Counted from the first letter of the stretch, positions 42,453-52,001 are shown. The stretch: 64,000 nucleotides of DNA from Bacteroidales bacterium (GCA_017395045.1 JAFPWG010000029.1:1-64000), one strand, 5' to 3'. Notes: generated from the sequence alone by a model not told the origin. Numbers and translations are program-made.

Positions 42453-42484
42453 CAAAAAAGCCAGACCTCTTTCAAGGCCTGGCT
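42453..42484 (-). terminator. Rho-independent terminator after the EF-G paralogue gene
   Basis: Minus strand AGCCAGGCCT pairs with AGGTCTGGCT (one mismatch, six-base loop), followed by TTTTTT. Confidence 0.85.
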
Positions 42485-42504
42485 GAAAAGTACTTGCGGA
42501 AGGA

Positions 42505-44643
42505 TTAGTCTTCCTCCTGCTCCTGGGCGGCGTACTCGGCGATGAGCTTGGTCTGCACGTCGGCAGGAACCTGCACGTACTCGGCGAACTTCATCTGGAA
42601 GGTCGCGGAGCCACCGGTCAGGGAGCTCAGGATCGTGGAGTAACGGTACAGCTCGGCGAGCGGAACGCGGGCGTGGAGAACGGTCATGCCCTTGTCCATG
42701 TCCTGGTTCATGATCATGCCGCGACGGGTGTTGAGGTCGCTCATGCAGGGACCCACATACTCGTTCGGGGTGATGATGTCCACGTTGTAGATGGGCTCGA
42801 GGATCTTCGGACCGGCATTCTTGAAGGCCTCCTTGAAGGCGTTGCGGCCGGCGATGATGAAGGCGATTTCCTTGGAGTCCACCGGGTGCATCTTACCGTC
42901 GTACACATACACGCGGATGTCACGGGCGTAGGAACCGGTGAGCGGGCCTTCCTCCATCTTGGACTTGATACCCTTCAGGATGGCGGGCATGAAGCCCAGG
43001 TCGATGGAACCACCCACGACGCAGTTGTAGAACTCCAGCTTGCCGCCCCACTCGAGGTCGGTGATGTCCTGGCTCTTGAAGTTGAACACGGTGTCCTTGC
43101 CGTCGATCTTGAAGTTCTTCGGAGCTTCCTGGCCTTCGACGTACGGGCACACGAGGAGGTGCACCTCACCGAACTGGCCGGCGCCGCCGGACTGCTTCTT
43201 GTGGCGGTACTGCGCGGTCGCGACCTTGGTGATGGTCTCGCGGTACGGCACCTTCGGGGCGAAGAGCTCGATGTTCTGCTTGAACTCGTTGTTCACTCTC
43301 CACTTCACGTAGTTGATGTGCTGCTCGCCCATACCGGAAAGGATGGTCTGGCGCAGTTCCTTGGAATACTCGACGGTGATGGTCGGGTCCTGGGCGGCGA
43401 TCTTGTTCAGGGCATCGCCCACCTTGGCCTCGTCGTTCTTGTCGACGGCCTTGACGGCGCAGCGGTACTTCGCATCCGGGAACACCATGTGCTCGATGGC
43501 CTCTCCGCCGGAGGCGGTGAGGGTGACGTCGGTCTTGCCGGCCTTGAGCTTCATGACGCAGCCGATGTCGCCGGCGCTGATGGAAGCGACCTTCTCCTTC
43601 TTGGCACCCGCCACGGCGTAGATGGCGCTCAGGCGCTCGCCGTTGCCGGTCTCCGGGTTCACGAGGTCGGCACCTTCGTTGAGGGTACCGCTCATCACCT
43701 TGAAGTAGGAGACTTCGCCGAGGTGCTGCTCGACGGAGGTCTTGTAGATGAACAGGCTCACCGGGGCGGCCGGGTTGCAGCGGACTTCTCCGCCGTCCAC
43801 CGTCTTCTGGACCGTACCGAGCGGGCCCGGGCACACGTTCACGATGAACTCCATCAGGCGACGGACGCCGATGTTGGCCTTCGCGGACACGCAGAAGACA
43901 GGGATCACCTCACACTTGGCAAGTCCGGCGCGGATACCCTCGCGGATCTCGTCGGTGCTGAGTTCCATCGTCTCGAAGAACTTCTCCATGAGCTCGTCGG
44001 AACCTTCGGCGGCCTTCTCCATGAGTTCGGCGCGGAGTTCCTCAGCCTCGTCGGCGTAGGCGGCGGGGATGTCCACCTCCTCGTTCTTGGCGTTGTAGAA
44101 CTTCATCGTGATGACGTCCACGAAACCTTCGAGGCCCGGACCCGGGTTCACCGGGAACTGGCACAGGACGGCTTTCTTGCCGAACTCTTCGGCGATGGCG
44201 TGGCGCACGCCTTCCCAGTTGGCCTTGTCGTGGTCCATCTGGTTCACGGCGATGACCATGGGCTTGCCGTACTGGTCGGCATAGCGGGAGAAGATGGTGG
44301 TACCCACCTCGACACCGGCCGTGCCGTTCATCACCATGATCGCGCTCTCGACAACCTTGAAAGCGGAAAGGGCACCGCCGCTGAAGTCATCGGAACCCGG
44401 CGCATCGATGAAATTGATCTTGCAGCCGTTGAACTCGCCGTACAGGGGAGTGGCGTTGATGGACTTCTGGTTGGTCTGTTCGAACTCGGTGTTGTCGGAG
44501 ACCGTGTTCTTCTCTTCGACACTGCCACGGCGGTCGATTACTTTGCCCTCATAAAGCATGGCTTCGGAGAGCGAGGTCTTGCCGGAGCGGGAGGCGCCGA
44601 TGAGAACCACGTTGCGGATTTTGTCAGTAGTGTAACTTTTCAT
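42505..44643 (-). CDS. Elongation factor G paralogue (EF-G2 type) with altered GTPase motifs
   Basis: A 712-residue EF-G family protein with the full domain order: G domain (1-280), domain II, III, IV and V, including the domain V CMSDLNTRRG segment. The G domain departs from translocase EF-G. G1 is GASRSGKTS, G2 reads EQTNQKSI instead of RGITI, G3 is DAPGSDDF (80-87) with Ser84 where the catalytic His normally sits, and G4 is NQMD. This matches the Bacteroides EF-G2 group, reported to translocate without GTP hydrolysis during carbon limitation. It is alone, not in a str operon. Confidence 0.88.
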   Translation of the reverse strand: MKSYTTDKIRNVVLIGASRSGKTSLSEAMLYEGKVIDRRGSVEEKNTVSDNTEFEQTNQKSINATPLYGEFNGCKINFIDAPGSDDFSGGALSAFKVVESAIMVMNGTAGVEVGTTIFSRYADQYGKPMVIAVNQMDHDKANWEGVRHAIAEEFGKKAVLCQFPVNPGPGLEGFVDVITMKFYNAKNEEVDIPAAYADEAEELRAELMEKAAEGSDELMEKFFETMELSTDEIREGIRAGLAKCEVIPVFCVSAKANIGVRRLMEFIVNVCPGPLGTVQKTVDGGEVRCNPAAPVSLFIYKTSVEQHLGEVSYFKVMSGTLNEGADLVNPETGNGERLSAIYAVAGAKKEKVASISAGDIGCVMKLKAGKTDVTLTASGGEAIEHMVFPDAKYRCAVKAVDKNDEAKVGDALNKIAAQDPTITVEYSKELRQTILSGMGEQHINYVKWRVNNEFKQNIELFAPKVPYRETITKVATAQYRHKKQSGGAGQFGEVHLLVCPYVEGQEAPKNFKIDGKDTVFNFKSQDITDLEWGGKLEFYNCVVGGSIDLGFMPAILKGIKSKMEEGPLTGSYARDIRVYVYDGKMHPVDSKEIAFIIAGRNAFKEAFKNAGPKILEPIYNVDIITPNEYVGPCMSDLNTRRGMIMNQDMDKGMTVLHARVPLAELYRYSTILSSLTGGSATFQMKFAEYVQVPADVQTKLIAEYAAQEQEED

Positions 44644-44702
44644 TGCAATGATATTTGATTACTAATTTTTCGTATTTTTCAGCGCTTTCCGCGCGTAGCT
44701 TG

Positions 44703-44732
44703 CAAATATACGGATTTTTCCCGCAAATACAA
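44703..44732 (-). promoter_or_regulatory. EF-G paralogue promoter (TTG - 19 bp - TATATTTG)
   Basis: Minus strand: TTG at 44730-44732, 19-bp spacer, perfect -7 TATATTTG at 44703-44710. The leader before the ATG at 44643 is about 55 nt, with a GC-rich GCGCGGAAAGCGC inverted repeat. Confidence 0.85.
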
Positions 44733-44742
44733 TAAAATTGAT

Positions 44743-44750
44743 TACCTTTG
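44743..44750 (+). promoter_or_regulatory. rnhB -7 element TACCTTTG
   Basis: Perfect TAnnTTTG ending 6 bp before the rnhB ATG at 44757, so the mRNA is probably leaderless or nearly so. Confidence 0.65.
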
Positions 44751-44756
44751 GGCTCG

Positions 44757-45374
44757 ATGAAGGAAATCCATCTGCAAAGTTGCCTGAAGGCCGGCAGGCT
44801 GGAGGCGGGCTGCGACGAGGCCGGACGCGGTCCCCTGGCCGGGCCCGTGTACGCCGCCGCGGTGATCCTGCCGGAAGACTTCCATCATCCCCTCCTGAAC
44901 GACTCCAAGCAGATGACCGAAAAGGCCCGCGAGGAACTCCGGCCGGTCATCGAGGCCGAGGCCGTCGCCTGGGCCGTGGAAGCCGTCCAGCCCGATGAGA
45001 TCGACCGGCTCAACATCCTCTGGGCCTCCGTCACGGGGATGCAGCGGGCCGTGCTGAAGCTGTCTCCCGCACCGGATTTCCTCCTGGTCGACGGCAACAA
45101 GTTCCGCCCTTTCGGCCGATACGGTTTCAAGGACTTCCGCACCGTGGTCCACGGCGACGCCACTTTCGCCGCCATCGCCGCCGCATCGGTGCTCGCCAAG
45201 ACGTACCGGGATGAACGGATGCGCGAACTGGCCTGGGAGTATCCCGAGTACGGCTGGGACCGCAATTTCGGCTATCCCACCCCCGGGCACATCGAGGCCA
45301 TCCGCCTCCACGGCTATACTCCATGGCACCGGAAATCCTTCCACGTCAAGGAGTTGGAACCGACCTTGTTCTAA
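44757..45374 (+). CDS. rnhB: Ribonuclease HII
   Basis: Removes ribonucleotides from DNA-RNA hybrids. The 205 residues have the catalytic start GCDEAGRGPLAGPV, LLVDGNKF, and AAASVLAKTYRDERM with the fourth acidic residue, ending KELEPTLF. The ATG at 44757 is chosen over a TTG three codons upstream because the -7 box overlaps the latter. Confidence 0.95.
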   Translation: MKEIHLQSCLKAGRLEAGCDEAGRGPLAGPVYAAAVILPEDFHHPLLNDSKQMTEKAREELRPVIEAEAVAWAVEAVQPDEIDRLNILWASVTGMQRAVLKLSPAPDFLLVDGNKFRPFGRYGFKDFRTVVHGDATFAAIAAASVLAKTYRDERMRELAWEYPEYGWDRNFGYPTPGHIEAIRLHGYTPWHRKSFHVKELEPTLF

Positions 45375-45396
45375 CCCGAAATAATTGCTACATTTG
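45366..45396 (+). promoter_or_regulatory. Promoter of the S46 peptidase gene (TTG - 20 bp - TACATTTG)
   Basis: TTG at 45366-45368 within the end of rnhB, 20-bp spacer, perfect -7 TACATTTG at 45389-45396, 19 bp before the ATG. Confidence 0.8.
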
Positions 45397-45415
45397 CGTA
45401 AACAACGATACTGAA

Positions 45416-47548
45416 ATGAAAAGAATCCTGACCATCCTGGCGGCCCTGGGCATCGCGCTCTCCGCTTCCGCCGACGAAGGAATGTGGCTCCTGCCGCTTC
45501 TCCAGAAAATGAACGGCAAGGCCCTCAAGGAAGCGGGCTGCAAGCTCTCTCCCGAAGAAATCTACAGCATCAACCACTCCTCGCTGAAGGACAACATCAT
45601 CCATTTCGGCGGCGGCTGCACAGGCGAGATCATCTCCGCCGACGGCCTCATCGTCACGAACCACCACTGCGGCTACAGCAGCATCCAGGCGCTCTCCACC
45701 GACGAGCACAACTACCTGATGAACGGCTACTGGGCGATGACCCGTGAGCAGGAACTCCCCGCCAAGGGCCTCTCCATCACCTTCCTCCAGTCGATGACCG
45801 ACGTCACCGCCGCCCTGGAGAAGGCCGAGAAGAAGATCCGCAAGGCCGAAACCGACGAGCAGGCCATCGCGAAGAAGATGCAGGAGGAGCGCCAGGCCCT
45901 CATCGACAAAGCCGTCCAGGCCAACAAGAACTGCACGGCCCAGATCACGAGCTTCTACAACGACAACGTCTATTACCTGATCGTCTACAAGACCTACCGT
46001 GACGTCCGCTTCGTCGGCGCCCCGCCGGCATCGGTGGGCAAGTTCGGCGGCGAGACCGACAACTGGATGTGGCCCCGCCACACCGGCGACTTCTCCATGT
46101 TCCGCGTGTACGCCGGTCCCGACAACGAGCCGGCCGAATACAGCCCCGAGAACCGCCCGTACAAGGCCAAGAACCACCTGAAGATCTCCCTCAACGGCGT
46201 CCAGGAAGGCGACTATACCATGATCATGGGCTATCCGGGCCGCACCCAGCGTTTCCAGACCGCCGCCCAGCTCGAGCAGATGATCGCTTCCCAGCGCATC
46301 TCCATCGACGCCCGCACCGTCCGTCAGGACATCATGTGGGAAGCGATGTGCGCCGACCCGTCCGTCCAGCTGAAATACGCCAACAAGTACGCCGGCTCCG
46401 CCAACGGCTGGAAGAAGTGGCAGGGCGAGGAACTTGCCTTCCAGAAGCTGGACATCATCGGCCGTGAACTGGAGAAGGAGAAAGCCTTCACCGCCTGGGT
46501 GAACCAGAAGTCCCAGCGCCAGCAGGCCTACGGCAACGCCCTGAAACAGATCGAAGACGCCGTAAAGGCCTCCGCCGAGGCCGAGATGGCCGTCACCCTC
46601 CTCACCGAGGCCCCCTACCGGATCGAGCTGGTGGGCCTCGCAGGCCGTTTTACCCAGGCCGTTTCCCGCCAGGGACAGGACGCCAAGGTCCTGAATGCGC
46701 TGCAGCCGGCCTACCGCGACTATGTCGTGGACCTGGACCGCAAGGAAGCCGCCGCCCTGCTGGAGTTCTTCCGCCAGCGCGCCTCCGAAGAAGACTATCC
46801 CAAGAGCCTGGGCGTGGACTTCGACGACTTCGCCACGATGGACATCCCCGCCTATGTGGACTACCTCTTCGACGAGTCGGCCTTCACCGCCTATGACAAG
46901 GTGGCGGAACTGGTCAACGCAGGCGACTGGGAAAAGGTCTGGGCCGACCCGGCCGTGCGCCTGTTCAACGCCATCATGACGGAAGTGATGGAACGCTATC
47001 CTGCGATGCTCGCCCCCGAGGCAGACATCGATGCGGGCAGCAAGGCCTTCACTGCCGGCCTGTTGGAATGGGAGAAGGGCAAGCCGTCCTACCCGGACGC
47101 CAACTCCACGATGCGCCTTACCTACGGCCACGTGCTTCCGTATTCCCCGAAGGACGCCGTGCTGTACAAGCACTACTCCACCGTGAAGGGCGTCCTGGAG
47201 AAGGAAGACCCTACGAATCCTGAATTCATCGTTCCGGCCAAGCTCAAGAGCCTCATCGAAGCGAAGGACTTCGGCCGTTACGCCGACGCTTCCGACGGTC
47301 TCGTGCACGCCTGCTTCCTGACGAACAACGACATCACGGGCGGCAACTCCGGCTCGCCGGTCCTCAACGCCAAGGGCGAACTCATCGGCCTGGCCTTCGA
47401 CGGCAACTGGGAGTCCATGTCCTCCGACGTGATGTTCGAGCCCGACCTGCAGCGCTGCATCTGCGTGGACATCCGCTACGTCCTCTTCCTCGTGGAGAAA
47501 CTGGGCGGCGCCACCAACATTATCCAGGAACTCGATTTCGCGAAATAA
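45416..47548 (+). CDS. S46 family dipeptidyl peptidase (DPP7 type)
   Basis: Exported serine peptidase releasing N-terminal dipeptides from oligopeptides. The 710 residues have a signal peptide (MKRILTILAALGIALSASA), the His segment TNHHCGYSS (81-89) and the nucleophile GGNSGSP (Ser645). Eighteen residues after the serine, the specificity position is Gly663 (AFDGNW); in Porphyromonas gingivalis Gly here defines DPP7 (hydrophobic P1) and Arg defines DPP11 (acidic P1). So DPP7-like is inferred. The stop overlaps mrp by one base. Confidence 0.92.
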   Translation: MKRILTILAALGIALSASADEGMWLLPLLQKMNGKALKEAGCKLSPEEIYSINHSSLKDNIIHFGGGCTGEIISADGLIVTNHHCGYSSIQALSTDEHNYLMNGYWAMTREQELPAKGLSITFLQSMTDVTAALEKAEKKIRKAETDEQAIAKKMQEERQALIDKAVQANKNCTAQITSFYNDNVYYLIVYKTYRDVRFVGAPPASVGKFGGETDNWMWPRHTGDFSMFRVYAGPDNEPAEYSPENRPYKAKNHLKISLNGVQEGDYTMIMGYPGRTQRFQTAAQLEQMIASQRISIDARTVRQDIMWEAMCADPSVQLKYANKYAGSANGWKKWQGEELAFQKLDIIGRELEKEKAFTAWVNQKSQRQQAYGNALKQIEDAVKASAEAEMAVTLLTEAPYRIELVGLAGRFTQAVSRQGQDAKVLNALQPAYRDYVVDLDRKEAAALLEFFRQRASEEDYPKSLGVDFDDFATMDIPAYVDYLFDESAFTAYDKVAELVNAGDWEKVWADPAVRLFNAIMTEVMERYPAMLAPEADIDAGSKAFTAGLLEWEKGKPSYPDANSTMRLTYGHVLPYSPKDAVLYKHYSTVKGVLEKEDPTNPEFIVPAKLKSLIEAKDFGRYADASDGLVHACFLTNNDITGGNSGSPVLNAKGELIGLAFDGNWESMSSDVMFEPDLQRCICVDIRYVLFLVEKLGGATNIIQELDFAK

Positions 47549-48627
47549 TGACGGAAAAGGAAGTATTCGGATGGCTCTGTGAAGTCGTCCATCCCGGGAA
47601 GGACGACAAGGACATCGTCTCCCTGGGAATGGTCGAGGAAGTCGTGGTCGACAAGGGGAAAGTGACTGTGACCCTGTCGTTTCCCAAGCGGCCGGATCCG
47701 CTGAAGAACTATCTCGTGGGCGCCGTGCGGGCGGCTGTGTACCGCCAGGCGCCCGGCGGGACGGAGGTGGAGGTGAAGACCGTCGTCAAGGATCCCGCCC
47801 CCGAAAAGAAGAAAGGGGTCCAGGACCTTGGACTGGAGCAGGTGGGAAGCGTCGCGCACATCATCGGCATCGCGTCCGGCAAGGGCGGCGTGGGAAAGTC
47901 CACCGTCGCGGTGAACCTGGCCATCGCCCTGGCGCGCCTGGGCTACAAGGTCGGCCTCGCCGACGCCGACGTCTACGGCCCCTCCGTACCCATCATGACC
48001 GACACCGAAGGCGAAGTCCCGGAAGCCGAACCCGGCGAGGAAGAAGGCAAGGAACTCTTCATCCCCATCGAAAAATACGGGGTTAAATGGATGTCCATCG
48101 GCTATTTCGCACAGCCTGGCCAGGCCCTCATCTGGCGCGGGCCCATGGCCTGCAGCGCCCTGAAACAGATGATCCTCCAGGTCAAATGGGGCGTCCTGGA
48201 CTTCCTGCTGGTCGACATGCCCCCGGGCACCGGCGACATCCACATCTCCCTGGTAAACGACATCCCGATGGAGGGCGCCGTCATCGTCACGACGCCCCAG
48301 CCCGTGGCCCTGGCCGACGTGGAGAAAGGCGTGAACATGTTCCGCAACCCCTCCATCAACCGGCCCATCTTCGGCCTCGTGGAAAACATGGCCTGGTTCA
48401 CCCCGGAGGAACATCCGGAGGAAAAATACTATATTTTCGGAAAGGACGGCGGAGCCGGGATGGCGGAGCGCTTCGGCATCGGCCTGCTCGGCCAGATCCC
48501 GCTCGTACAGTCCATCCGCGAAGCCGGCGACGCGGGCGAACCCGTCGCCCTGGGCACCCGCCCCGATTCACTGGCGTTCCTCGACCTTGCCCGCAAGCTC
48601 GTGGACGCGATAATGCATATTGACTGA
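47548..48627 (+). CDS. Mrp/ApbC family P-loop ATPase (Fe-S carrier type)
   Basis: A 359-residue protein with an N-terminal MIP18/DUF59 domain (about 1-85) and a ParA/Mrp ATPase domain: deviant Walker A SGKGGVGKST (about 110-119), ADADVYGPS, and LLVDMPPGTGD. Usually an iron-sulfur cluster carrier. The CxxC pair used for the cluster in E. coli-type Mrp is not visible; the corresponding region reads ENMAWFTPEEHPEEKYY. Coupled to neighbours by a TAATG overlap upstream and one shared base downstream. Confidence 0.88.
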   Translation: MTEKEVFGWLCEVVHPGKDDKDIVSLGMVEEVVVDKGKVTVTLSFPKRPDPLKNYLVGAVRAAVYRQAPGGTEVEVKTVVKDPAPEKKKGVQDLGLEQVGSVAHIIGIASGKGGVGKSTVAVNLAIALARLGYKVGLADADVYGPSVPIMTDTEGEVPEAEPGEEEGKELFIPIEKYGVKWMSIGYFAQPGQALIWRGPMACSALKQMILQVKWGVLDFLLVDMPPGTGDIHISLVNDIPMEGAVIVTTPQPVALADVEKGVNMFRNPSINRPIFGLVENMAWFTPEEHPEEKYYIFGKDGGAGMAERFGIGLLGQIPLVQSIREAGDAGEPVALGTRPDSLAFLDLARKLVDAIMHID

Positions 48628-51600
48628 TGAAACGACTCCTGGCTTTTGCATCGTTGGCTCTGTGCATCCTGTCCTGCAACCGGATCGACGAAGACGGACC
48701 AACACCCGGCGGCGAGGACTACCCGCCTACTTACAACGCATACGGAACATCCGAATTATTCGGAACGGATGCTCAGGTAACCGTGCGAAGCCTGGATTCG
48801 AAATTCAAGGTTTCATCGACCGTACACACCGTTCCCACCGAGGAAAACGGGGCATTCCGGGTGGAGACCGGCGACCTCTCGCGCTATGTGCAAACGGAGG
48901 TCAAGGGTTCCTTCGCCAATATCCCTGCCGGTCAGATGACCTCCTCTCCGGTTACTTTAAAGGCCATTTCCGACATTCATGAGGGGCCCTACTTCGTGAA
49001 TGTCCTGACAACGCTGGAAGCGGCAGCCCTCGAATACTACCTGAAGGGCACGCCCACTAAAGCTGATTCTCCGACTTTCGAACAGGCCCGGCACCAGGCT
49101 GATTCCGCGGTCCTGGCCTCCTTCGGCATTCCCTTGGTTCTCGGTATTTCATTTGACCATCTATCCAACTACGGACAAGATCTTCAGGGGCAGGGCGTCC
49201 TGCTGGCCATCGAAATCCTTCTGTTTTCCGGCCGAACGGATGCCGAAGTCAACCGCTTCCTTTCCTCCCTGGAGAGTCAACTTGCGAGCACGGGCCATTT
49301 CACCATCAGCCCGACGGACCTCCAGGTAACGCTGGATCCGGAACAGGTCCAGGAAAACCTCTACTTCATCTTTCACTTTTCCATCATCCCTCCCTACCTC
49401 GATTACCTGGACCGGGACGGAGACGGCGTCCCGGATAGTCTGGGTATCCAGGCCGACCCCGCCCTGGCGATGCTGGACTGGGACAGCACAACGCTGACCG
49501 TTGCCGTCCGTGCCCCGGAAGAATATACCGTGGACATCGAGCCCTCCGGGTGGATCCGCAGGACAGACGGGGAACAAGATCCCCTCACTTCATCTTCCCT
49601 TCGCTTTACGTTGGACAGGAATATGGATTCCCAGAGCAGGGATGCGACCATCACCCTGACCTGCGCCAACGGATCCTCCACGGTCGTGAACGTCCGGCAG
49701 AATCCGGATTTCAGCATCCATCCCGCCATCATCACCCCGGACAACTGGACGGAGTATAAAGCCGAGGACTATTCGAAGTTTCCCGTCGTCGCCCTGGAGG
49801 GGTTGTTCACCCACCCTGAGCTTTCACGGATTTTTGAACAGCTGAGCGGCAGCACCGTCTTGAAAGAGCTTAACCTGAAAAAGGTGGAAACGCCGGACCG
49901 GGTCATTGGCCGGCACGACGGGGATGGCGAAGATTTCTGTGATTCCCCGCTTTCAGATGTCCCTGCACTCAAGACACTGATTCTTCCGGACAAGGTCGAA
50001 GCCGTCTATGGCGAGCTGCTCACCGAGAATGCCTGCCGGCTGGAACATCTGGAGTTTGGCTCCGACAACCAGTTGCTGGCTGTTTCCGCCTTTACGGAAA
50101 ACAGTTTCCTGGGCCGGTGCTGGCGTCCTGCCAGCCTGGAGGAGATCCCTTCCTCCGTCAAGACGCTCAAGGGCGGGATGTTCTGCGGCTGGGACTGGAT
50201 CTCCGAGATGCGCATTGCGCCCGGCACGCTGGTGCTCATTGACCGCAATACGTTCCACAAGGGAGGGATGAAACGGCTGACCTTCGGCGAAAACTGCCGC
50301 CTGGAAATGAACCCCGATGATTCCGACTGGACCAGTTTCTCCTCCTGCGGGAACCTGGAGAGATTGGAGTTTGAGAATGGGTGCGACCTGATTCTCCCGT
50401 ATCTTATTTATCTTAACGGAGACGATGACTACGGTTATGCACAAACCCTTAATATCAAAGAGATTATCTTTGGAGACAATATCCAGATTCGTCAACCGGA
50501 GGGATATAGAGGCCATTTTATCTATGGCGGAGGCCATAGTAGCGAGAAGATTTACCTTCACTTGGACAAATTGTCCTTTGGTAAGAATACAGCACTCTAC
50601 GATGGACTGTCCGAAGAAAGGTTGATTCGTGTCATTCGTGCATGTGAGATCAAGACACTTTCTTTTGCAGCCGACGGAGGACTTACCCTTCGGCGCGGCA
50701 TGTTTGGAGAATGCCGCATCGGAGAAATCACACTTTCCGGGAATCCGTCCAAATTGGAGATAGACTTGGGGTTTTGTGACTCCGAAACCTCCATTGACAA
50801 GTTCGATATCGACTACCGCACCATTCCGGAATGCAATGTTCACAGCAGGGCCTTCGGCTACAGAGGAATTATCAATGACGTGGAAAACCAGACCGGAGTT
50901 CGCCTGATTTATGACGGTGATTATGCCTCCAGGCCGATCGTGGAGCGCACCACCCTGGAATATCATACCAATGCTCCGACCGTCGAAATCGTGAAAGACG
51001 GTGCTTCGGAAGACGAATACAATTGGCGGTATAACTTCGAACTTGTCCTGGGTCCTGACGTAGAACGCATATACTGTGTCCAGAACGAATGTCTCACGGA
51101 AGTGGTGGGAGTTTCAGGACGGATTAAACGGATTGACAATTATGCATTCCAGTACTGTCGACACCTGAAACAGTTCACTTGGCCGGACGGGTTGCTTCTG
51201 GTACCGAACAGTTGTTTCCAGGGGTGTACTTCCCTTGAACGTGTTGACAATCTTCCGACTTCCGGACTCGTCATCAAGGATTATGCTTTTAATGGCACTG
51301 CCCTCACACGGATCAACGCTATCCTGTCGGCATCTGTTTCCATCGGCGAATATGCTTTCGCCGGGTGTAAGATTACGGAAGCGAACCTGCCCGCTTGGAT
51401 GACAGAGGTCCCGGCCGGTTTGTTCGAGGGTTGTGAACGGTTATCCTCCATCACGCTTCCTCCCTCCGTCGTCAAGGTTAACCATGGCGCCTTCAGCAAT
51501 TGCAACCTGACCTCCGCTGATTTCCTTGCGGGTGTCCAACTGTTGGACATCAATTCATTGTCCGGTTTTGCCAGCGATATTCTTCAACTTCCTTCCGGCA

Positions 51601-52001
51601 TTCGTGAGATTTACGGGGACATCTATGCAAAGAACGCCCCTCAGTATCTGTCCAAAATCATCCTCCCCGGCGATTTCACCCGGCTAGATGTCTGTTTGTG
51701 GGAGGTCCGGGAAGCGGAAGTCCTTGCCCCGGCGGACGATATTGACCGCCTCGGCGCCAATGAAAGACTTGAAACACTGACTCTTCCCGCTACCGTCCGG
51801 AGAATCGGTTCCCTGAACTGCCCCGGGCTCTATAGTTTCTACGTCCACGCAATAACTCCTCCCACCATTGATGGCGATGAGTTTACTCCGGCCAGAACGG
51901 ATTACAACATCAAGATCCATATCCCGGCCGGTACCCGATCACTGTATGAAGCCGCACCCGTCTGGTCTGCGTTCAAAGGAAAGTTCGTTGAGGATCTTTA
52001 A
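48627..52001 (+). CDS. BspA-like leucine-rich-repeat lipoprotein with BACON domain
   Basis: A surface lipoprotein of 1,124 residues with lipobox ILSC (Cys17). After an N-terminal domain of unknown type (about 40-255) comes a calcium-site-like loop DRDGDGVPD (about 261-269), a BACON domain (about 285-360, ending VVNVRQNP), and then LRR_5/BspA-like repeats to the end (IDNYAFQYC, IKDYAFNG, IGEYAFAGC, VNHGAFSNC). Such proteins bind host matrix, mucin or glycans. Codon use and GC (lowest around 50400-51600) differ clearly from the neighbours, suggesting acquisition. No obvious own promoter; it shares one base with mrp. Confidence 0.85.
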   Translation: MKRLLAFASLALCILSCNRIDEDGPTPGGEDYPPTYNAYGTSELFGTDAQVTVRSLDSKFKVSSTVHTVPTEENGAFRVETGDLSRYVQTEVKGSFANIPAGQMTSSPVTLKAISDIHEGPYFVNVLTTLEAAALEYYLKGTPTKADSPTFEQARHQADSAVLASFGIPLVLGISFDHLSNYGQDLQGQGVLLAIEILLFSGRTDAEVNRFLSSLESQLASTGHFTISPTDLQVTLDPEQVQENLYFIFHFSIIPPYLDYLDRDGDGVPDSLGIQADPALAMLDWDSTTLTVAVRAPEEYTVDIEPSGWIRRTDGEQDPLTSSSLRFTLDRNMDSQSRDATITLTCANGSSTVVNVRQNPDFSIHPAIITPDNWTEYKAEDYSKFPVVALEGLFTHPELSRIFEQLSGSTVLKELNLKKVETPDRVIGRHDGDGEDFCDSPLSDVPALKTLILPDKVEAVYGELLTENACRLEHLEFGSDNQLLAVSAFTENSFLGRCWRPASLEEIPSSVKTLKGGMFCGWDWISEMRIAPGTLVLIDRNTFHKGGMKRLTFGENCRLEMNPDDSDWTSFSSCGNLERLEFENGCDLILPYLIYLNGDDDYGYAQTLNIKEIIFGDNIQIRQPEGYRGHFIYGGGHSSEKIYLHLDKLSFGKNTALYDGLSEERLIRVIRACEIKTLSFAADGGLTLRRGMFGECRIGEITLSGNPSKLEIDLGFCDSETSIDKFDIDYRTIPECNVHSRAFGYRGIINDVENQTGVRLIYDGDYASRPIVERTTLEYHTNAPTVEIVKDGASEDEYNWRYNFELVLGPDVERIYCVQNECLTEVVGVSGRIKRIDNYAFQYCRHLKQFTWPDGLLLVPNSCFQGCTSLERVDNLPTSGLVIKDYAFNGTALTRINAILSASVSIGEYAFAGCKITEANLPAWMTEVPAGLFEGCERLSSITLPPSVVKVNHGAFSNCNLTSADFLAGVQLLDINSLSGFASDILQLPSGIREIYGDIYAKNAPQYLSKIILPGDFTRLDVCLWEVREAEVLAPADDIDRLGANERLETLTLPATVRRIGSLNCPGLYSFYVHAITPPTIDGDEFTPARTDYNIKIHIPAGTRSLYEAAPVWSAFKGKFVEDL

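Noticed and set aside
42505-44643. EF-G paralogue as the main fusA
   Set aside because: G2 and G3 motifs differ from the translocase and it is not in a str operon.
42673-44658. A 661-codon plus-strand frame opposite the EF-G paralogue
   Set aside because: Low-complexity Val/Asp/His composition with no motifs; it is a shadow of the real gene.
45371-47308. A 645-codon minus-strand frame opposite the S46 peptidase
   Set aside because: Antisense shadow; the plus-strand gene has catalytic motifs and a promoter.
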